From NCBI GenBank assembly GCA_026770025.1, contig JAMXDE010000010.1:1488001-1552000 (forward strand): a stretch of DNA of 64,000 bases. The letters run 5' to 3'. This stretch comes from Craspedostauros australis (lineage: Eukaryota; Bacillariophyta; Bacillariophyceae; Mastogloiales; Achnanthaceae). The position numbers were made by a program, and so were the translations under genes. How positions within the stretch are numbered: position 1 is the stretch's first letter; each line of letters begins with the position of its first letter. The notes beneath the pieces were generated by a model. The model was not told where the DNA came from. It searched no databases and was given only the letters and a program-made list of their open reading frames with translations. Below are positions 58,519 through 64,000 of the stretch, piece after piece.

Positions 58519-61500
58519 TTACGATTTCCTTGATTTCTTCTTGCTGGCAGCCTTCCCGCGCAGGATTCGTCTCGCCATCGCCATGCATTCGTCCAGCTGC
58601 GTTGCGATCTCACGGGACATCCCAATCGCGCTCCCATCGTCCGGGAGGGTTTCGGTGAACGGGATGGCGTCGTTCATGTTGACCACACGTAACGCTCCCA
58701 TCTCGCCACATAGCGAAACAAGGCATTTCTCGAGCCTCGCTAACGAATCTGCAATCTTCGGGTCTCGTGCCGTACACTTTCGCGCTGGCCACCACGGGTA
58801 GTTCTCGCACTTGGCGAGGCAGAACTCATCTGTGAAGTCGACGTACGTCCACACCTCTGAGACGTCCGCGCCTGCGGCAACGCCTCTGCCCTTCTTGGTC
58901 TTCTTCGTCGCGGCTCTCTCCCACGACGACAGAAGCTTCCGCAGGTTGGCTCTTTCGGAATGGAGCTTGTCCAGCTTCTGCTTCGCCTTGCTGGAAAAGG
59001 CGGCTGTCAGAGCGGCGAGCTTGGACAGCGTCTTCGCGAATTTGACGGAGTGAATCCAATCGGCACGGTTGCAATCCTCATGCCCGTCCAAGCTTGCATT
59101 CATGATGATAGCCTGCGCGGAGAGGGCAGATGAGAGACCCGTTTCGTTGCCCTCCCGCGCCCGAGCGTTGTTTTCACCTTCGCGCGCAGCTTCGTCGGCA
59201 TCATCTTCCATGGCGTTGTTGTCGTTATCGTCGTCACTGCCACCACGTGTTTCGCCGTCATCGACCTTCTCGTACCCGCCAAACTCCTCCAAAATCTCCA
59301 ACGCTGCTGCCTTGCAGGCACCTGCAGCTTCAGGATGGAACTCAAGCAATGCTACCTTCAGACGTTTCACCACATGCGTGTTGTGCGCCTTGCGCGCAGA
59401 TGTTAGCGCGTTCACGACCCCATCGCGAACCTTTGCGTGGTAGCGTGCTTGGATAGTCTTCAACGGGTGGATGAACTTCTTCCATGCATTCTTCAGCGCC
59501 TCCGGGTCGTCATTCGCTGCCTTGCCCTCCTTCTCATCATCATCATCATCATCATCGATGATCGACATGTTGTCATCCGCATCGTCAGTATCTTGGGTGG
59601 CCATCTTGAGGCCCGTGATCTGGAAGACTCGCCCCTCCAGATCAAGCAACGGTTGCTTCAAGGTCGTCAAGGCGCTGGTCAGCGTCGATTGATCGATCTT
59701 GCGCCGTTGCGAGGCCGATTCCATGCGCACGGGCGTATCCGGTGCTGACGAGGCATTTCGTTTCGTCGGCGTTGTGCCCGATGATCCCGCGCCGGCAGAC
59801 GCAGTCGACGATACAGAATCCCGTCGCCCGTTGGCCGATGTGAACTTCTCTGGCATGGGACCTAGCATCGGGACATGAATTGAGTGCCATGTGTGGATCA
59901 AGGTTTCGAGGTTGCCGATCCAATCCTGACGCGACACATCGGTGCGTCCCCACGGGGCTAGCGACTCCACGATGCCTTCCAGCTCGACCATATCTGAGAC
60001 GATGCGTCCCACGATCCCGGAACCATCGATGTGACCTGTCGGCCACAGCGTGCTGCACAAGAACTTGGGCATTGTCCATTCCTTCTCGGGTATCTCAACG
60101 ACATTCACGGGCTTCTGTGCCTTGCTTTGCTGTCGCGTCTCGCGCCGCACCGTGCGTCGTCCCAGCCGCTCTTCTCTCGAGCCTTCATCAAACGTCCGCA
60201 TCATGTGGAGGCCTGTCGCGTCTTCGTAATCATCGATGACCGGGACAGGAAACATGGCGGCGCCCTTCTTGGATTTCTTCTTCTTGCCCGCATCCTCTTC
60301 CTTTTGTGCCTCCACCTCCTTTTTCAGTTGCTCCAGCTCGCTCAGGAGCACCGCCAGTTCGTTCTCGAGCTGCAACGCTAGACGACCCGACCGCCGCCCT
60401 GTGTCCTTCTTGCTCTTGGCGTTGTCGTACTTGCGTTGCATTTCTTGCAAGTCACGTATCTTGGCGCGCTTGTTTTGCTGCTCCTTAACATCATCCTTCA
60501 CGTGCCTTCGCAATGGGAGTATCGCATCTCGCAGCTCCAGCTCGCGCTGTCCACGTTCGTCCAAGGATTCCAAGAAGGTGTTGAGACGCGATCGCTTTTC
60601 AATGATGTGCCATGAGCACTTGCTGGGAATCAGATCATCGGGCAGCAGTCCAGCACCGTAGAGCCGTGGCTTGCCGTACATGTTCTTGACGTAGAAGCAA
60701 TCCAGTCCATCGAAATAGTACACCTCAGAATGGTTGCGATCCGTGCCGATCGGTCCGCTGCGGCAAACGAGCGTTCGGCAGGTCTTGTCGTACGCATCCT
60801 GGGCCTTCAGCTGCGCCTTCAGAGAAGCCTCGAGCTGGTTGGGTGGGATGTACTTGGCCGGCGGACCCTTCGTCGGTTTCCTGCTCAAGGCCATGGCCAG
60901 TTCCTTCGCCATCGTGGCAGCAGTGATAGCGCCACTGCCACTTTCAACCTCCATCGGCGTCACGCTTCCGCTGCCATTGGCCGGCGTTGACCCACTGGCG
61001 GCTGCGGCCGCGGCAGCAGCAGCCGCTGCTTTGTTGGCCTTGCGTTCCTGCTCCCTCTTCGCGGTTTCAAATCGTTGGTTGGCCCACGACAGCTTCTTGT
61101 GGTTGGCTTCGGCCGCGCGCTTTTGCTTCAGCATCTCGTACGTTGTCTCCATGCGATCATTGACCGCCTTCTCCAACCAGGTTTGCGTTGACAGAAGATC
61201 ATCCACCAGCATGCGCAGCAAGGACATGAGTTCCTGAGCGGAGAGCATCCACGGATCGTAGGAATGCAACCGGCGCAGCAGCTCCATCTGTTCTTTGTGC
61301 AGGTACGTCGAGCTCTCCCTCTGCTCGTGCTGCAGCTCATTGTCCGAGCGTCGCGTGTCCATCTTGCCCAGGAGGTAGTCGGTATCGACCGGCAGACCAG
61401 GCAACACCTGTTCCACTGAGTTGGTAGCGGTTGCAGATGCGGGGTTGTTGGAGCTGGTGATACCGACCAACAGCGTCGACGAGGCGAGGGTGGTGTGGTT

Positions 61501-63381
61501 GTCGATGTTGTCGGTACCATCATCGGCATCTGCATCTGCATCGTTGTCGTCATCACCACCGCCGGCAGCATCGTCATTGTCATCGCTGTCCTGATCGCCG
61601 CTGCGGGCCTTGGGGATGGAGTAGTAGCGGCCCATGGCATCTATGTAGTACATGCAGATTTCGGACCAGCTCGTGCAATCCAGCCCGATCGACAATGTCG
61701 GAATGTCTTGCACAAGGTACTGCATTGCCACCACGAAGAGATGCGTCAGTAACGGCGGCAGAGTCTTGGAGCGTTTCGCATTGCCATAGAGCACCTGGCA
61801 GACCGCATGTTGCAACTGGTGCAGCGTGAAGGGAGCAACGACAGGGATCGGCGGCATCTTGTCCTTGGACTTGAGCGATGATGCATAGGTTCTCCGTCGC
61901 TCTTCCACGAGCTTGCCCCATCCCAAGTCTCCGCGGAAGAAGTGGTAGACGTAAAGGATGTTATCCCACAACGATTCCACCGGCGAGTATTCACCCATCG
62001 AAATGAGAGGCGCATCGTCTTCGGGTGTCGTCGTCGTCGTTGCCGCGGGTGTTGGAGGTGATGCTGCTGTTGATGGAAGGGTTTTGCTGTTTGGCGTGGA
62101 TGCGGCCGGTGCTGCTGATGTTACCGCCGAAGCACCAGTCGACGATGCTGCTGTTGGTCCTTCCCATCTGCACGAAGACGGGTGGGTCTGGATGACCATC
62201 GGCAGAAGCTGGCGTGGCTTCACGGTGTCGGGTGGTGAGACCTTGAGCTCCTTATCCTCCTTATGAAGCAGGTCATCCTCCATGGGGAATTTCCGTTTGC
62301 GAATTCGTTCCAACCGTTTCTGTTCCGCACGGTCCGCGGGCGTGGGGATCTTGACTGTCTTCTCGGCCGGTTTGGTTGCCTTGGATGTGGTAGAAGTTGA
62401 TGCAGACGCTGACCCAGAAGCAGCGGTTGAAGATAACGATGACGACGAGGAGGATGCCGTCTTTTCCTTCCCCTTGCCCTTGCCGTTTGTTTTGACTGGC
62501 TTTCCATCCTTCGAAGACTGCGCTGGCTTCCCCTTTCCTGCTTTGGCCTCTTTGGCCTTTGCCGCCTTGGCTTTGGCAGCCTTTTGGGCAGCCGCTTCCT
62601 TTTTCTTCTTTGCCGCATCTGCTATTGCCTTCGCCTTTTTGGCCGCGGCAGCCTTCTGCATACTGACGAGTTTGGCTTTGGCACTCTTGCGCTTGGCACG
62701 ATTCTTATCAATTTGCTTGGTGTGCAGTTTGTACGAGCACTTGATCCTTGCGAAACGCTCGGACTGAAGGCCTTGCTTCAGCGTGCGAGGGAGATGCTTC
62801 TTGAATTTGGTCTCATCGACGCCAGGGTGGTTGGCCATGACCCATTTGAGGATGGCTGGTTGCGAACTCCCTGTCCGATCCTTCATCGCGATGATTCCAT
62901 TCTCCACCATCTGAATGTACGACACGGACGATGATGATGACGACGATGACGACGACTTGGTCGTAGATTTGGGTTTGGCAGTTGACTTGGCAGTTGACTT
63001 GGCCGGTGATTTGGTGTCGACCTTCTTATTCCCATTGGCCGTCACCTTGTCTTTGCCCTTCTCTTTGTGAGCATCATTTTCATTGACGTCCGAACCGTTG
63101 TCACTGTCAGTGGACGCCTTGGAATCTGGTTTGGAACCGCTGTTGGATGAACCGTTCGTTGCTCCTTTCTGTTTGGATTTTGGACTCTGCGATGACGACG
63201 GTGGCTTTTTTCGCTTTTTGGAGGCAGAGCAGGGTGCGGAAGGTTTGCTTGCGTCTGCATCTGCATCTGCGTCTGCCATGCTCTTCACATTGTCACTTCC
63301 GTTGTCATTGTTGCTGTTGCTGTTGTGCTTATCATCACTATCATTGGCCGTGTCCATCGGTTCCGAACTGGAAGTTGACAT
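58519..63381 (-). CDS. DDT/WHIM/PWWP chromatin-remodelling-type protein with a linker-histone-like domain
   Basis: 1620 residues, single exon, ATG at 63381-63379 (AACATGT); the frame is open to 63618, but only with a TTG. A Ser/Lys-rich N-terminus precedes a winged-helix, H1/H5-like segment (about 152-225: YIQMVENGIIAMKDRTGSS, ILKWVMANHP, LKQGLQSERFARI). Long Lys/Ala-rich stretches follow. The DDT-type segment (about 470-560) has LYVYHFFRGDLGW and PFTLHQLQHAVCQ. A WHIM-like motif (about 866-895) reads RSGPIGTDRNHSEVYYFDGLDCFYV, then a coiled coil. A PWWP domain ends the protein (about 1515-1575: CLAKCENYPWWPARKC). DDT plus WHIM is the signature of ISWI partner subunits (ACF1, WSTF, plant RLT types); PWWP binds methylated histone and DNA. 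The likely role is nucleosome spacing in the nucleus, by family. An Ala-rich run of about 12 lies near 800. Confidence 0.85.
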   Translation of the reverse strand: MSTSSSEPMDTANDSDDKHNSNSNNDNGSDNVKSMADADADADASKPSAPCSASKKRKKPPSSSQSPKSKQKGATNGSSNSGSKPDSKASTDSDNGSDVNENDAHKEKGKDKVTANGNKKVDTKSPAKSTAKSTAKPKSTTKSSSSSSSSSSVSYIQMVENGIIAMKDRTGSSQPAILKWVMANHPGVDETKFKKHLPRTLKQGLQSERFARIKCSYKLHTKQIDKNRAKRKSAKAKLVSMQKAAAAKKAKAIADAAKKKKEAAAQKAAKAKAAKAKEAKAGKGKPAQSSKDGKPVKTNGKGKGKEKTASSSSSSLSSTAASGSASASTSTTSKATKPAEKTVKIPTPADRAEQKRLERIRKRKFPMEDDLLHKEDKELKVSPPDTVKPRQLLPMVIQTHPSSCRWEGPTAASSTGASAVTSAAPAASTPNSKTLPSTAASPPTPAATTTTTPEDDAPLISMGEYSPVESLWDNILYVYHFFRGDLGWGKLVEERRRTYASSLKSKDKMPPIPVVAPFTLHQLQHAVCQVLYGNAKRSKTLPPLLTHLFVVAMQYLVQDIPTLSIGLDCTSWSEICMYYIDAMGRYYSIPKARSGDQDSDDNDDAAGGGDDDNDADADADDGTDNIDNHTTLASSTLLVGITSSNNPASATATNSVEQVLPGLPVDTDYLLGKMDTRRSDNELQHEQRESSTYLHKEQMELLRRLHSYDPWMLSAQELMSLLRMLVDDLLSTQTWLEKAVNDRMETTYEMLKQKRAAEANHKKLSWANQRFETAKREQERKANKAAAAAAAAAAASGSTPANGSGSVTPMEVESGSGAITAATMAKELAMALSRKPTKGPPAKYIPPNQLEASLKAQLKAQDAYDKTCRTLVCRSGPIGTDRNHSEVYYFDGLDCFYVKNMYGKPRLYGAGLLPDDLIPSKCSWHIIEKRSRLNTFLESLDERGQRELELRDAILPLRRHVKDDVKEQQNKRAKIRDLQEMQRKYDNAKSKKDTGRRSGRLALQLENELAVLLSELEQLKKEVEAQKEEDAGKKKKSKKGAAMFPVPVIDDYEDATGLHMMRTFDEGSREERLGRRTVRRETRQQSKAQKPVNVVEIPEKEWTMPKFLCSTLWPTGHIDGSGIVGRIVSDMVELEGIVESLAPWGRTDVSRQDWIGNLETLIHTWHSIHVPMLGPMPEKFTSANGRRDSVSSTASAGAGSSGTTPTKRNASSAPDTPVRMESASQRRKIDQSTLTSALTTLKQPLLDLEGRVFQITGLKMATQDTDDADDNMSIIDDDDDDDEKEGKAANDDPEALKNAWKKFIHPLKTIQARYHAKVRDGVVNALTSARKAHNTHVVKRLKVALLEFHPEAAGACKAAALEILEEFGGYEKVDDGETRGGSDDDNDNNAMEDDADEAAREGENNARAREGNETGLSSALSAQAIIMNASLDGHEDCNRADWIHSVKFAKTLSKLAALTAAFSSKAKQKLDKLHSERANLRKLLSSWERAATKKTKKGRGVAAGADVSEVWTYVDFTDEFCLAKCENYPWWPARKCTARDPKIADSLARLEKCLVSLCGEMGALRVVNMNDAIPFTETLPDDGSAIGMSREIATQLDECMAMARRILRGKAASKKKSRKS

Positions 63382-64000
63382 GTTTGCAGTTGCTTGTTGT
63401 GCTATTGTCAAGCAGTATTGGTGTATTGCTCTTGTATTTTGGTTGGTGGTCCAATGTCTGTGCCTCTGCATGGAGTGCGGAGAAAGGACAGTGTCGTAGA
63501 TTCCAGGAGCAGCAGATGCAAAACAATGAATCGGCAAGGATTCGAAAACGGAGAAGGTAAGGGATGGAAGATGTGCAAGAGAAAGATGAGACAACACTGA
63601 GGGCAACGACGAGGGCAATGAATCTGGGATTGATCACATGTGCAGATGACCACCACTGACATCAAGAACTGATCGTCGCGGAGATCGATTCATTATTGAA
63701 CCAGCATTGAGGTTGACGGGCAGTCCACGGTATGGCATGTCGTCATCCATGGGTCATTGACCGTCGATCTCATTGTTGCTGATGTCGTTCCTTGTGCAGA
63801 ATGGAGAGAGAAAAGGAAGTGCCGAACGACTGCTGATCAGCCGGTGTGCCACTCCGCTCCATGCCATGCTCCGTGCCCATGCGGTGACATGTTTTGAATT
63901 GCCATGCATGTCTGATGCAGAGTAGCACTATGCCTGTTCCTCTGTACGAGTGCTCTGCGGTGTTGTCGTATAGCATCTCCAACTCACTCACTCTTTCTGC
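63382..64000. other. intergenic to the window edge
   Basis: Upstream side of the chromatin gene (5' leader and promoter). Short frames on both strands up to 63991 are unsupported; no further gene is visible before the window ends. Confidence 0.4.

Overview
The window looks like nuclear DNA from a diatom. The evidence is three genes with a C-terminal DUF6824 domain (a family I know almost only from diatoms), a heat-shock-factor-type regulator, a CoDi-like Ty1/copia retrotransposon, a protein with a signal peptide followed by the ASAFAP-type plastid-targeting motif of diatoms, short spliceosomal introns, and mostly intronless genes separated by 0.3-4 kb. I cannot fix genus or species from sequence alone.

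Layout. 1-5.1 kb: the 3' part of an unrecognised gene, a diatom-type hypothetical gene, and a DUF6824 gene on the minus strand. 5.7-15.7 kb: a foldback (long inverted-repeat) element built from palindromic GCGTCCGGACGC units, immediately followed by a complete, very young 9.1-kb copia element (identical LTRs except one base, CACGT target duplication, one 2421-residue gag-pol frame). 15.7-19.9 kb: no supportable gene. 19.9-22.0 kb: a two-exon heat-shock-factor gene. 24.6-28.0 kb: a minus-strand single-pass membrane protein with a 5'-nucleotidase C-terminal domain but no metallophosphatase domain. 28.8-41.4 kb: two same-orientation arrays of one 20-bp minisatellite enclose an intact 8.4-kb LINE (ORF1 and ORF2 joined by an ATGA stop/start, 18-bp target duplication) and the decayed remains of another retroelement.

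42.3-58.2 kb is gene-rich: two tandem multi-pass membrane paralogues (Rolling-stone/FAR-17a/AIG1-like) with a tRNA-Ser(UGA) between them; a predicted plastid-targeted orphan; a large homologue of the animal CDK adaptor CABLES; another diatom-type hypothetical gene; and two divergent DUF6824 genes, one of which I rebuilt from two exons. 58.5-63.4 kb: a 1620-residue chromatin protein with linker-histone-like, DDT, WHIM-like and PWWP segments.

The genes form no pathway or operon. Shared themes are nuclear regulation (HSF, DUF6824, CABLES, DDT/PWWP) and nested, recent retrotransposition. Introns, family assignments and start codons were judged by eye; no similarity search was possible.
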